Origin: Coenobita brevimanus | Lineage: Eukaryota > Arthropoda > Malacostraca > Decapoda > Coenobitidae | Direction: 5' to 3' | NCBI GenBank assembly: GCA_032717465.1 | Contig: CM064713.1 | Location: forward strand, 13,186,872 to 13,250,871 | Length of the DNA: 64,000 nt | Part shown: positions 46,201 to 57,195 of the stretch, piece after piece | How the letters are laid out: each line of letters begins with the position of its first letter | Position numbering within the stretch: the stretch's first letter is position 1 | Notes under the pieces: model-generated | What the model was told of the DNA's origin: nothing | The model's input: the letters and a program-made list of their open reading frames with translations, nothing else | Database searches by the model: none | Position numbers and translations under genes: made by a program

Positions 46201-46616
46201 GCTCTTCTTCCATCTTTTACTCACAACTATACACACTCCTTCCTTTGCCCTCTCATTCTCATCTACTCCTGCACATATACCCCATCCATACTCCCATTCT
46301 CTCACACTTTCTCCTCTGCATTTTGTTTCAGTTATTCCACATACATCCACTTTCGCACCCTCAAGCACCTGGACAATCTCTCTTTCACCTCATCATTTGC
46401 TCCTCTTACATTCCATGTACTCATTACCAAGTCCTTTGTCCGGTCCTGGGTCGTCATCGTTTGGTCAGTCCTTGTCTGAGGCTTCTTGTTTGTTTTTTTA
46501 GTTAGTTGTTTTCCGGGGAGGGGCACTAACCCTCCGCCAACCCTTTTAGTCGCCTTTTACGACAAGCAGGGATACTGGGGGAGTATTCTTGAAAACCCCC
46601 CTACCCCCAGGGGGTA
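43249..46616 (-). mobile_element. RTE-like LINE, full-length copy R9
   Basis: Minus-strand element from the leader at 46616 (CTACCCCCAGGGGG) to the 3' tail (CTAT)n at 43254-43272. Frame 46368-44686 is 560 codons without interruption, covering most of the endonuclease (DVCGITETKCRGESVREWEY; FLIGDMNGKV; SDHYLVV), the linker and the N-terminal reverse transcriptase to KVYGRILIDRV. A stop follows, then 44595-44071 (LEKANDRVDRQGLWKV; FADDTVLLSEDE) and 43986-43345 (C-terminal domain). The best-preserved RTE copy in the window, interrupted by a 160-bp retroposon at 43938. Confidence 0.95.
43938..44097 (-). mobile_element. 160-bp short retroposon inserted in RTE copy R9
   Basis: Absent from the other RTE copies at the same place. 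It is flanked by an 11-bp target duplication, ACCTCTCTCAA, at 43927-43937 and 44098-44108. On the minus strand it ends in a GTGGTGTGTGTG-like (TG)n tail. It contains a 6-T run and no recognisable tRNA or 5S start. I do not know the family. Confidence 0.8.
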
Positions 46617-46670
46617 TATATATGTATATGTATATGCATATATATATATATATATATATGTATATGTATA

Positions 46671-46713
<43 letters not shown>
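46617..46713. repeat. (AT)n-type microsatellite
   Basis: Alternating TA with GTATATGTATATGCAT variants, directly at the 5' end of RTE copy R9. The RTE target duplication, if any, is hidden in it. Confidence 0.95.
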
Positions 46714-46715
<2 letters not shown>

Positions 46716-47160
46716 TCGAGTTTTACCCCATGAACCATCCAAATTACTGTATTATTGTGGGAAAGTGAAATACAGTGACCTTTTATCCAGTATGGTAATC
46801 GGATCACACATCATTGCCATACTGGACTAACTCCACACTGAACAAATAATAAACCTTATGGGGAAAATTATTTAGATGAGACAAGACTAATTCATGGCAA
46901 AAAAAATCACCAGAATGTTGTAAACAGTAATAGGCAAACATAGAAAACTGCAGTTTAACATATATATATTGTAACACCATGAGATTATTGTATGGCATGA
47001 GAAATTAGAGCAGGTAGGAAAAAAAAATGTCCAACATATGGTGAAACTGCAGGAGAGTCCTTATGCACAGAATTTGCATTTGCATTTTTGTCACAATACT
47101 AAGTATCACTGTGGTAAATTTAAAAAGTTGCAGAAATCCATACAGATACTTTTGAATCCA
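46714..47160. other. Spacer with small inverted repeat
   Basis: TCCAGTATGGTAAT near 46786 and ATTGCCATACTGGA near 46813 form an inverted repeat with one mismatch around about 14 bp. It may be a transposon end. No gene. Confidence 0.45.
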
Positions 47161-47340
47161 TCAGCCTGACAACATATCAGTTTAACATTGCAAGTGGTCA
47201 CCCGCCATGTCAGAAATGGAGGCTGATTCACCTTCATAGTCAATCTGTCTATCAGCCTGACAACTTATCAGTTTAACATCGCAAGTGGTCACCTGCCACG
47301 TCAGAAATGGAGGCTGATTCACCTTCTTAGTCAATCTGTC
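47161..47340. repeat. 91-bp tandem duplication
   Basis: Two units, 47161-47251 and 47252-47340, both containing TCAGCCTGACAAC, AGTGGTCACC-GCCA-GTCAG and AATGGAGGCTGATTCACCTT, with about five mismatches. Function unknown. Confidence 0.93.
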
Positions 47341-48605
47341 ATTAATTGCTCATCCCTACAAACCAAATCTAATATGAACTAACATAATTTAATGTAACCT
47401 AGCTTAATTTAACCTAACTTTAGAAAACAGAATGATCTGGGTCTAATGAATTTTTGATCCAAATCAATCAATTGTCCTCTGCAGGATGCCACTGCAAACA
47501 TCAACAAACCTAACTTGGTGCACTTTAGTACAGTAACATAAATGCTATTTCTACGGAATTTGGGTGTCATAAATGGATTACACAATTATGAAAGATAGTC
47601 CTTGTCAAAACTTTCATCATTTATTAATGGGAGCTCTCCTGCAGTATATACCAACATGCTATTATGGTGTGCCAGACAGCACAGGAAGACTGACTTGATG
47701 ACATCACATGCAAATGAATGTTTTGATTGGCCGCTGCACCTCTCCTGGCCAATGCGTGTCCTCAGTCGCTGCAGCACCTCTCCCTGGACTTATGGGACTA
47801 ATGGACTCCCCCCCTCCCCCCCCCCAAAAAAAAAAAAAAATCTTGGATTTTGTTAATGTCTTGTATTAAACTAATTTATTTACTGATTTTTTTTTTAGTG
47901 TGTACCACTTTAAAGGTGGTTAGTAGTAAAGAAACGTCAGATGCAACACCACTGTATTAGCATGAATACAGTGAATGCTGAGGGTAATGCCAAGTAGGTG
48001 GATGTCAATTCAGTACATATGACTGATGGTAGAGATAAAAGGGTTCCAGTTTACTGGGGGGAAAAAATCCAAAGCCTCCTGATCCTAACAATTTTGGATT
48101 TGGGAAACTGCACTGTATTCTGAATGTCAAGGATCACCTTCACATGAAAGGGAATGACTCATGGTACTGCATCAGTACACAATACAAAAATCCATTTAAA
48201 AGAATCCACTTAGGGGTGATTTCAATCTGGTGGGGAGGTTACATACAGTCTTCATTTATCCCTTCATCACCGCTAGACATAATTCCAAACTATAAAATCA
48301 CCTGGAGGTTGTAAGAATAAACTAAAATGATACGTTACAACAGTGAAGGGTTTAATGATCTCTCAGTCATAGTCCTGACCAGAAAAAAAAATTAAATATG
48401 ACATATTAGTCAGCTATAAGCAAGAGTCCCTGAGGGAATGCACTGTTGAACGTGTCTTGTAGATGATTCCCCTTTGATGGCTATGTGCCATACTTCTGTA
48501 ATGTTGAATGTATGATCTCTCAATCACCATACTTGCAATACGAAGATTATTTTATTTTTTAAATGAAAGAACTCATTATTTCTGTACTGATAATGTTTAT
48601 CTGAA
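47341..48605. other. No gene recognised
   Basis: AT-rich DNA with CCTAACTTT/TAACCTAG words near 47395-47425 and a C run followed by an A run at 47812-47840. Nothing coding is supported. Confidence 0.5.
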
Positions 48606-48755
48606 ATAATATCCAAGGGGTGGTTGGGGTTTATTACTCATGTAATGCCAGTCAGGGATGAGTGAGAGTGGTCACTCTCATCTTCAATGTCAGGACCAAT
48701 GTGCCTAGCCCTGGGCTCCTACACTCCTCATGGGGCAACACTGGAATAGTTGATG
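48606..48755 (+). mobile_element. SINE-like retroposon, copy E (3' half)
   Basis: Starts at CCAAGGGGTGGTTGGGGTTT and continues with AGGGATGAGTGAGAGTGGTC, CACTCTCATCTTCAATGTC and GGGCTCCTACACTCCTCATG. The (ATGG) tail has decayed to GATGAACTAATGAAT. The head and middle modules are missing. Confidence 0.8.
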
Positions 48756-49074
48756 AACTAATGAATAACTAAGTTCTCTGTTACAAAAGGTCTCCCCTGA
48801 GCTTAAGAAATCTGACCACAGTAGCATAATTTTAAAATATCATCCTACTCCTGAAATTAACAGTGAGTAATGCCACAATTTTTTATTATTACAATGAACC
48901 TCACATCAGGGGATTTAATTTTGCTTAGAGAACTCCAAACCCCCATAATAGTTAATGGAAATGGTTTCTAAATACAGTACTTTAATACTCTAGGTCTCCC
49001 CTAACCTGGATATAAACCTTCTGGCAATTGCAAGAATTCATCATTCAATCCTGTATTACACTATCAGGGGCATA
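48756..49074. other. No gene recognised
   Basis: AT-rich unique-looking spacer between two SINE pieces. Confidence 0.5.
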
Positions 49075-49225
49075 CAGGGATGCCAACAGTATCTGTTGTT
49101 CCCAAACTTCCAAGCAGACACCAATACAAGTACAGCAATGCATTAACCATATCCAACACTACTTAACTTGGCTGATTTAACAAGAAACTATACACTCAAT
49201 GCAGTAAGACCACTGACATAATGCA
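49075..49225 (-). mobile_element. 5S rRNA-derived SINE head, decayed
   Basis: The plus-strand words GGGATGCCAACAGTATCTG, TTCCCAAAC, ACTACTTAACTTGGCTGAT and TACACTCAATGCAGTA follow, in order, the reverse complement of animal 5S rRNA and match the better copy at 58118-58245. It has many mismatches and no recognisable RTE-derived tail, so it is an old copy or fragment. Confidence 0.65.
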
Positions 49226-49429
49226 AACATAATACTGTAAACAATAAGCTAGCTACATATAGGTTGAGTGACTGGATAACATCAACACTGGGAGGTACTA
49301 CACCATCAATATCTCTGCAGACTTGCAACTTCTTACATTATGTAGCTACAGTAAGTGGGAGTATTTGCAATGAGGAACTTGGCTGCAGTTCTAAAGCTTT
49401 GTAACTTGTGCCTCTGAGCCTGTGACCTG
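49226..49429. other. No gene recognised
   Basis: AT-rich spacer with no repeat that I can assign. Confidence 0.45.
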
Positions 49430-49650
49430 TTATTCACCTATTATTATGGGATACAAGGCCACTGTACTATTCAGGTTACCACAATTATCTTCCCCAGGTT
49501 ATTATCTTACCTACCAACCCACAATAGGTGAATGGACACCTGTGTTGAGTGGCACCAGCTGCTCACACCAGGATTTGAACACTGGTGCTATTGGGCCATC
49601 AGCTTCATAGCTAGTAAAGCCAACCATGTAGCCATAGTGAATAAGAGGTT
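49430..49650 (-). mobile_element. tRNA-derived SINE, third type
   Basis: On the minus strand, GGCTACATGGTTGGCTTTAC followed about 40 bp later by GTGTTCAAATCCTGGTGTGA resembles tRNA A and B boxes. A body of about 130 bp follows, with inverted ACCTATTATTATGGGATAC words. The order differs from the SINEs at 9465 and 41587. A simple degenerate tRNA pseudogene is the alternative. Confidence 0.55.
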
Positions 49651-49758
49651 AACATGCATTATTTTACATACAAATATGAGAAGTGACTTTAAAAACTCAT
49701 CTTCTCTGTAACTTTCTATTTACAATTATGGAAAATTACCTCTAAAACTCATCTTCCC

Positions 49759-49802
<44 letters not shown>

Positions 49803-50837
49803 ACTATAACCCCATTGGATAAAGATGCTCACCAGCAAGCATTATAGTTACATTACTTGCTTTAGCAAATGCTGGACATCTAGGAGCTCCTGGAAAAAAA
49901 ATCATATATGGTAAATACAGTACTAAATAATAACTTCTCAAAACACCATCTCACACATGTAAGAATATGTCAAATATCAATTAATCTGATTAAAGAATAC
50001 AGTATAAAATTCCAGAAAATATGAAGAGGAAACTTGTGTGACAAGTCTCAATTTGTACATACATATGGAGGGAGTCTGTGAACCATGGCAACACATGGAC
50101 AATGTAGACTAAACTGCACTATTCTGGGACACCTTTTTGTACCTATGATGACTGGAGCTAATTATGCTGGTCTAATAAAAAGTAGTGTGTGACATCTCAA
50201 TTTTACTAAACCATCTTCTGCTAATTTAAGGTACTTCTGTATTATGCAGAAATGCATACTGCTTTATTACAATGGTTTCTAGGAACTCTTGATCCTTTGG
50301 CTGTGAACCTCCTCCACCAACTGGGTCTCAGCTTTACAAGTGAAAACTGATTGTACAGTAAACTGGTGGATACTATGATAAAATCCTCCACTTTTTAGAT
50401 CATCAGATTTAATGCCTTTTTATAATCTTAGGGCCCATTTTAGTCTACCCTCCTGCCTACACATCCTACCTCTCTCTTTCTAGAGGAGATTTTGTTAAAT
50501 GTTACCACCCAAGCTCCCTCATTCTGTCCTCTGCTTAAGATCCTTGTGGGAACTCCTGTCACGCTGAGATACATCATGGCCAGAGTGAGGTGACCATAAT
50601 GTAGCATGTGTGACAATACCCTCTACAGAAGTGACACTGCGATCTGCCAAAAGGAGCCAAAAAGCTGAACACAGCTCTAGAATTCAACAAGTGAAGGAAA
50701 GCACCTGGCATGTTTGTAAAGATGAGACGCATCATAAGAGTTGAGAGCAGAGTGAGGTGTCAGTGATGCACCATACATGATGCTGCATTCCTCATAATTG
50801 GCACTGCATTCAACCTAGACACCAAAATGCTGAGCAC
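49651..50837. other. No gene; includes 39-base poly(A)
   Basis: A run of 39 A at 49762-49800. Repeated AACTCATCTTC-CTGTAA words occur at about 49693 and 49746. No domain-bearing frame is seen. Confidence 0.55.
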
Positions 50838-51165
50838 ATCTCCATCCATCCATCCATCATCCAATCCTAAGTTGCCCCATGAGGAGTGTAGGAGCCCGGG
50901 GCTATGCAAGTTGGTCCTGACATTTAAGGTGAGAGTGACCAGCCTCACTCATCCCTGAGTGACAGTAGGTGAGCAATAAACCCCAACCATCCCTTGGATA
51001 TCAACCTTCACTGGCTCAATCCAACTGGAGCACCGTAATTACCTAAGAAGCCACCTGGCACCATAATTTGGTTATATGGTTACCACCCAGCATAGCACAT
51101 GGTTTCCTGGTGTACAGGAAAACCATCTGGCTTGTCACAGAATGTAGAGTCACCCACAGGCAGAA
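50838..51165 (-). mobile_element. SINE-like retroposon, copy F (full length, reference copy)
   Basis: Minus-strand order from 51165: GGGTGACTCTACATTCTGTG, GACAAGCCAGATGGTTTTCC and CCATATAACCAAATTATGG (head); GGTGCTCCAGTTGGATTGAG (middle, A-box-like upstream); AGGGATGGTTGGGGTTTATT, AGTGAGGCTGGTCACTCTCA and GGGGCAACTTAGGATTGGAT (body); (ATGG)n tail at 50838-50860. About 330 bp, the most complete member in the window. No protein coding. Confidence 0.85.
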
Positions 51166-52468
51166 GGAAAAAATAATGACAGAAAGAAAGACGAAAGAGG
51201 GAGTGTAAAGTCACCTGTAGGCAGAAGGACGAGGAAAGAATAAAGGAAAGAAAGACAGACAAGGATGGAAGGAAAGAAAGATGGAAGAGAGGAAAGGGTG
51301 GACACCGGAGAGCAGCACTACATCAAGCCAAGGATTAAAAAAGAAATGAAAGAAAGCTTCCGGCAGCTGCAGACAGGATGGTATGTGACACCTTGTGGTG
51401 ACCTGTGCCATAAGCCCATAGCGTGCCAGGCATGGTGTTGTCTCCTGACATGATCCACCTAAGGGAAAAAAACTCAAAGCATAGTTTCTTGCCTAACTCT
51501 GTCAGGCCAAGGGGTGAGTCAAGTCACCAGAAACAACCTAGTGTGATGTATCCCTAATTAAAGGGATTTGTGAGAAAGCAGTTCTTCCTTCACTTGGTAC
51601 GTCCCACAGCAGACAGTCTATTGAAAATTATGCCAAAGGAAAAACACAAACCCAAGTGAAAGCAGCAAAACTAACTCTAAGGGTAAGAAGCAGTAAAAAC
51701 AAGAAAAAAAAAATTAAAACAATCAGAAAATACAAATAACAAACTACAATGGAAAAGAAATCACTGAAGGGGATACCATCCCAGCAAAAACAAATAAGGC
51801 AGCATATTACATGGGCTACATCAACAAAGGCAAGCAGTCTGTCCTGGGGGGCGGGGGGACTGAAATGTCAGGCATGTCCTAACTCAAGAAAAAGCCAAGA
51901 AACCCACCTAGAAAAGGCTCTGAAAAACAAGAACAGGGAAAACAACAATGGCGCAGGACTAGATGACACAACAGATAAGTGAACAATGCTATGCACCTAC
52001 AGTTTCATGGTTGTGTTGAGATGCACAAGACCATTCCAGAGGTGGTTAATGGCAAGGAAGTGCATACTTTGCCAACTATTTAAAACTTTAAATTCTCTTC
52101 CCTGCTAAGTGATGTAAGGAAAAGGATGCTTACCATATAGGATGTGCTCAGGTATACACTACACCCTTTGTGCCAATAAATTGAGGGTTTTACTCTAAAA
52201 CCTGCCAGTTTCACCCAGTCCATCTGCTTATGACATTTCCCACTCCCAATCTGAATACCAGACACAAGCAATTAATAGCTCTTAGAGATGGTAATGGCAC
52301 TGGTACTATACCTAACAGCTCAAGCACCATTACAAACTCTTCACTGTTACAAAGTCTTAGTGCAGATGTTTATGATTCACAACACAGGAAAGACAGAAAT
52401 TATCTTCATTTTGAGCAAATGTTCAAGTGAATTTTACCCTCATTTTTTGTCACAGTACGAAATCTGTG
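51166..52468. other. Purine-rich tract, then spacer without a gene
   Basis: 51160-51300 is a GAAAG-rich tract that contains a second copy of the SINE head end (AAAGTCACCTGTAGGCAGAA), so it may be an expanded SINE flank. The rest shows no gene. Confidence 0.5.
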
Positions 52469-53398
52469 CAGAAAGTATCTGACTTTAGGCTCTAAAAAAT
52501 AAATAGCAAACCTGTTGAGCTAGGACACTAATCCCCATCCAAGTAGGCCCCTTCTGACTTGACATGTAACCAAGCATTCCTTCCATTGCCTGAAACATTT
52601 TTCAGTCAGTTTTCGGTACCTCCTGCAGGTGCTTCATCACATTCATGATCTCTTCTCTTGGATGAACATTGGTCATGTCATGTTGGAGTGTGCAAATCAC
52701 GATCCTGACTTTCTGAAGACTGTTATCACTGGAGATGAAACTTAGATGTGTGGATACAACCCAGAAACCAAAGCACAGTCGTCCCAATGGAATCGTGCAG
52801 AGTTGCCTCGGTCAAAAATAGCACGACAGGTTCTCAGCAAGGTGAAATGCATGTTGACAGTTTTTTTTTTTTTTTTTTTTTTTACTACCGTGGCGCTGTG
52901 TATCACGAATGCAGTACACACCAGGTCAGACTGTTTACAAACATTACTACCTCGACATTATCCATCATCTTCATGACTCAGTTCGGCAGAAGAGACCAGA
53001 CCTTTGGAAAGTAGCAAGTTGGAAGCTGCACCATGACAATGACCCTGCCCATTCTTCTCAACTGATTCAGGAATTTTTGACCATGCACAACATCCCACAG
53101 GTCCAGCAGGCTCCCTACTCAACATACATGGCTCCATGTGACTATTGGTTATTCCCCATGTTCAAAACTCCGCTGAAGGATTCCCGATTTGAGATGAGAG
53201 AAAAGACCATGACAAATGCAACGAAGCACCCACAGCAGATACCGAAAACTGACTTTGAATAATGTTTCAGGCAGTACTGGAGAGAATGCTGGGCTATCTG
53301 CGTCAAGTCAGAAAGGGCCTACTTTGAGGGAGATTAGTGTCCTTGCTCAACAGATTTGCTATATATTCTTTTAGAGCCTAAAGCCAGATACTTTCTGA
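52469..53398 (+). mobile_element. mariner element with about 200-bp inverted ends
   Basis: The right end, 53200-53398, carries the end of the transposase ORF and the terminus CTTTCTG. The left end, 52469-52665, is an inverted copy of that whole segment, including coding sequence: CAGAAAGTATCTG, GCTCTAAAA, CTGTTGAGC, CCTGAAACAT and CAGTTTTCGGTA all occur in inverted order. The N-terminal half of the transposase is missing between the inverted copy and the first catalytic motif. The element therefore looks like a rearranged mariner, not a simple deletion. Confidence 0.88.
52690..53275 (+). pseudogene. mariner transposase, C-terminal two thirds
   Basis: Reads NHDPDFLKTVITGDET (first Asp), a TAG at 52744 where TW is usual, GYNPETKAQSSQW and QVLSKVKCMLTVFF, then a 20-base T expansion (52861-52883) and a frameshift. 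It then continues as HHDNDPAHSSQLIQEF (second Asp) and MAPCDYWLFPMFKTPLKDSR (third Asp), ending at KTDFE. Spacing fits the D,D34D mariner pattern. It cannot be functional as it stands. Confidence 0.88.
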
Positions 53399-54319
53399 AC
53401 TGACCATGCATATAAAGCAACCTCCAGAAGACAGCCAAATTTCTCCCTTAAATGAATTTTCCTCTAATTATGAATCCACATTCTACAAGTAAACTTGGGG
53501 TGAACAGATTCAGAAGCAGCTGACATGCAAGTTGCACTGGTAAGTCTAGCTTACATGGATGCTCTGATGAGTGGCAATGTTCAGTCTAAGGGTATTTTAA
53601 GTGCCTGGGTGATGTAGTTAACCAACATGAATGAGATTCTTGACCACAGTGATTAGGAGATATGGCACCCTGTTTTAGGCACAGAACCGAAACACAACAC
53701 TGCAGACACTGAATTCTTTTACCTAGTACAGTAAATGGAAAGGAAGTAGAGTACAGTACAAACTAGCCCAGTGACACCACACTCCAACTGCACCTTGTCC
53801 TGGCCTATCTGCAACTTGCCTTCCTCAATGGTCCCTTGTTTACCAAATGGATGATTTTCACAGGCCTGTGTATAAAGACTAAGGTAACTATGCCTTATAG
53901 TAATTCATTTTTATGTTGCCTTTTATGCTACAAATCTCTACTGCTAGCCACCTAAAAAACTGATATGATAGTTTCTCCCATTTCACAGTACCGGTACCAG
54001 TTGTAGCTATGTCAAAAGTTGTGCTACTTTGAGCACACCCCTGATACATATGGATGAATTACAGTACCATACATTCAGTGTTTACCACGGATATCTACCC
54101 TTCTTTTTAATGCCAGATGCCTACCCCAAAGTTCATGCAAGACAGCTTAAACAAAATAACCAGAAGTGGTAGGTGGTGGCGACCATTATCCACTCACTTG
54201 ATGTAGTGCTGCCTACTTCTTCCTTAGCCTTTATCATTCTTTTTCTGTGCCTGCCCTCCTCTCTTCCTATTTCTCCCATCTTTTCTGTCAATACCTATTG
54301 CTTTTCTTTCCATTACAGG
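53399..54319. other. No gene recognised
   Basis: AT-rich unique-looking DNA without recognisable repeats. Confidence 0.5.
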
Positions 54320-54542
54320 TGGCTTTACATTGAGTGACAAGCCAAATGGTTTCCTGTAAGCCAAGAAACCATTTACAATGCTGTGTGGTAACCATATAAC
54401 CAAAACATATGTGCTCCTTATGTGTCAAGTAGGTTGGTGGAGGGTTAGTGCCCCTCCCTGTAAAACAAATATATAATTCAGAGTCAAGTGGCCACCCTGT
54501 ATGGGATTATGGCGTTTGGCAATAGATAGTTAGATAGATAGA
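54320..54542 (+). mobile_element. Chimeric short retroposon: head module plus RTE leader and 3' terminus
   Basis: Begins with TGGCTTTACATTGAGTGACA and AAGCCAAATGGTTTCCTGTA (the head of the SINE family), then TATGTGTCAAGTAGGTTGGT and GGAGGGTTAGTGCCCCTCCC (RTE-type leader), then GGCCACCCTGTATGGGATTA and GGCGTTTGGCAATAG plus (GATA)n. It links the SINE head with the RTE-derived fusion in one unit of about 220 bp. Confidence 0.8.
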
Positions 54543-56156
54543 CCATCCAGGCTATCACAACATATCGTCATTCCATTACGCCACCTTCCTTTCTGCACTC
54601 CTCCATGATAACTTTCCACCAACATTCTTGTTTTTCTTCCCTTAGCCTCCCTTCAACTTCACCTTTGTACACTCTGTTAACATTTCTTTCCTCATCCATT
54701 ACATACACCCATACTTCTTCAACACATTAGCTACAGTATAGTGCTTACAGGAAAAATAATAGTATACAAGACATGAAGGCAACATCACATCATCTTTTGG
54801 AAACAAAGTTTAAAAAACTGTTCAGATGCAAGACTTAAACTCGCAACTGGAAAAAAAAAAAAAATTCTTGGCATAAACTTTACTAGGAGAAGTTTTGGCC
54901 TGTTGACATGCTGTCTCTTCACGTGTAAGGACAGAGACTATGGGGCTAACAGTGTTGTATCTCCCAAAACAACCTTACAACTACTGGCATAGTTATTTCA
55001 ATACCATGTCTGCACTGAACTGATTATATATTTCTGAGAAAACACGTCAGAGGTACCATATTGCCTTAGCCCTTACCAGTGTCTAAGTTGATATAAATAT
55101 GAGGAAGACATCAGCAGCCATTCCCATATACAGTGTCCCTTCACGTTGCTAAGAGATACGCCTTCATGTGCTGGCAACAATATGGGTTGAACAAATAACT
55201 CCCTTCCTATCCTTTGACAGGAGGATGGCAGACTAGCAAGAGAAAGCAACTTCAGTCTAGTTCACCACAATCATATTCCAATGAGTCTAAGGCAAAAGCA
55301 GCTACAACAACAGGCTGTTTGGGCCTGCAGCTAGGTTATTAGTTCACAAGATCTGAGAGTAAACAAAGAACTTACTACTGTACTTCCAATACAGAATTTC
55401 AAGAATTTAGTTTATGCTTGCTTATTTTAATCATCCACATCCTGTCCTGGGCTGCATTCACATTAACTTGGCAAGCTGTCATCAACAATGGTAAATGCAC
55501 TGCTTGCCTTCTGTTCGGCAATCATGGTTGTTTCATTATCAGTCCACATGCAAGCAAAGCAATCATGTTGGGATGTGAAAAGATACCATGACAACAATGC
55601 TGTCATCTTAACATAAAGAAACATTTGCCACAAGTGGAAATTCATTCACATGAGTAGGAACTAACGTTCAGTCAGATTCTCTTGGTGATATTTTGTTTCA
55701 ACTGTGAAAAATTTACAGAAGAATGAAAACATTATATTAGCAAAAGAGATAAGAAAAATAAGGTTATTGTCAACACCAAGTGCAGGCTCAAAACTAGAAT
55801 TTCACAGTATCTTTCAGACATGACAGAAGTTCTGTAGGAGGTAGTCTTAGGTAGACAACAGTGTCCATGATGGTGTTGTCATTTACTGTACTATAATTCA
55901 GCAGTCACTGTTACCCAGCACCAAACATAGCATCCAGTATTATGATTGCTTTTGTTTCCACGACAGATGGTGTGAAGGGAGTAATCACTCCTGCTCACCC
56001 TGCCTCAACAAGCACCAATTCGCTGATATGCCTGCAAAGCTATCATGATCAGCAGGAGTGAACAAAGCCCTGGTTTCTCATTTTATACAAAACAGCAGGA
56101 TGGTCAGAGCATGATTCTGATCTCCCTTCAGACTCATACTTGGTACAACAAATCTG

Positions 56157-56190
<34 letters not shown>

Positions 56191-56354
56191 ACATTGTAAA
56201 ATTTATGAGGATGATTACAGCAGACTACTTCATCTTTCATATATCAAGAGAATGCTGAGTGTCTAACAACAACTTTATCAGAACAGCATCAGCATATAAA
56301 TGTACATGTTTTGGTCCAACCCAACAATTGGTATCTCTCTCTCTCTCTATTTTC
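54543..56354. other. No gene recognised
   Basis: Unique-looking AT-rich sequence with an A run at 54851-54864 and a 27-base A run at 56161-56187. The short frames lack recognisable domains. A (CT)n tract lies at 56336-56349. Confidence 0.5.
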
Positions 56355-56580
56355 TTTATGATGCCTGGTGGTCTAGCGGGTTAAGGTACTCCAGTTGGAT
56401 GTGGCCCATAAGTGCTTACATATGAGGGGTGCTTGGGGTTTCTTACTCACAAAATCCCATTCAGGGAAGAGCGACTGGTCACTCTTGTGCTTAATGTTGA
56501 GAATAAGATGCTTAGCACCAGGCCCTTACATTCCTGAGGAGTCAAAAAATGGGTTGGGTGATGAATGGATGGATACCACC
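56355..56580 (+). mobile_element. SINE-like retroposon, copy H
   Basis: Starts at GATGCCTGGTGGTCTAGCGG, whose TGGTCTAGCGG resembles a polymerase III A box, then TTAAGGTACTCCAGTTGGAT, GGTGCTTGGGGTTTCTTACT, GCGACTGGTCACTCTTGTGC, AGGCCCTTACATTCCTGAGG and a (GATGAATGGATGG) tail. The head module is absent, so this copy may show the promoter-containing start. Confidence 0.75.
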
Positions 56581-56679
56581 CTCACTACACCATACACAAC
56601 TAAAGAATTCCCAACTAAACACTCTCTGTAAGCACTCCACCAGTTTTCCAAAGCCATTTGCTCCCAATTCACTGACCCT

Positions 56680-57195
56680 ACGTGGTGAGTGACAAACAGG
56701 GAGGTCTTAGACATTGCTGTGGATGTCTGGATCAAATATTTGCAAAGATAAATAGTGCATGTGAGAAAGACTGCACACACTTTATGGCACTGGTGAACCA
56801 AGAAAAATTGTATGACAGGATAAACAAGGTGATTGTAGGCAATTATACAAGCTATTGTGCTGCATCAATGGAAAGCTGCTGAATGATGTGTTTTTTTTTT
56901 CTATGATGGGGACAAAGCAGGAGTAAACGTACGGTAGTGGTTGTCTGGGTATGTGGTTCAGTATCAGTGCTGGAGTAATGTCACCATGATTGTTCAATAT
57001 GTGTGTGAAAGAGGTTATCAGTGAGGCTAGGTAGGAAGAGAGGGATGGGACTGATACTGAACAGTGAAGAATGTTAACTTTGATATGATGTGTGCAGAAG
57101 ATGCTATGTTGTTTGCTGATGGTGAACAGGAACTTTAAAAATTACTTCAGAGATTTATGAATTTCTGTGGGCATAGTGTTTTAAAAGTACAGTAT
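56680..57195 (+). mobile_element. RTE-like reverse transcriptase, decayed fragment R10
   Basis: Frame 56682-56882 (SDKQGGLRHCCGCLDQIFAK; LVNQEKLYDRINK) corresponds to the EEQGGFRKGRGCVDQIF and DLEKAYDRVD regions of the RTE copies. Further on MCVKEVIS and AEDAMLFADGEQEL match the region around the catalytic FADD, here LFADG. The order and spacing fit one old, frame-shifted copy with no 3' end. Confidence 0.75.

Noticed and set aside
52746..53262. SETMAR-like host fusion gene
   Set aside because: There is no SET domain, and the element is bounded by inverted repeats and contains a homopolymer break.
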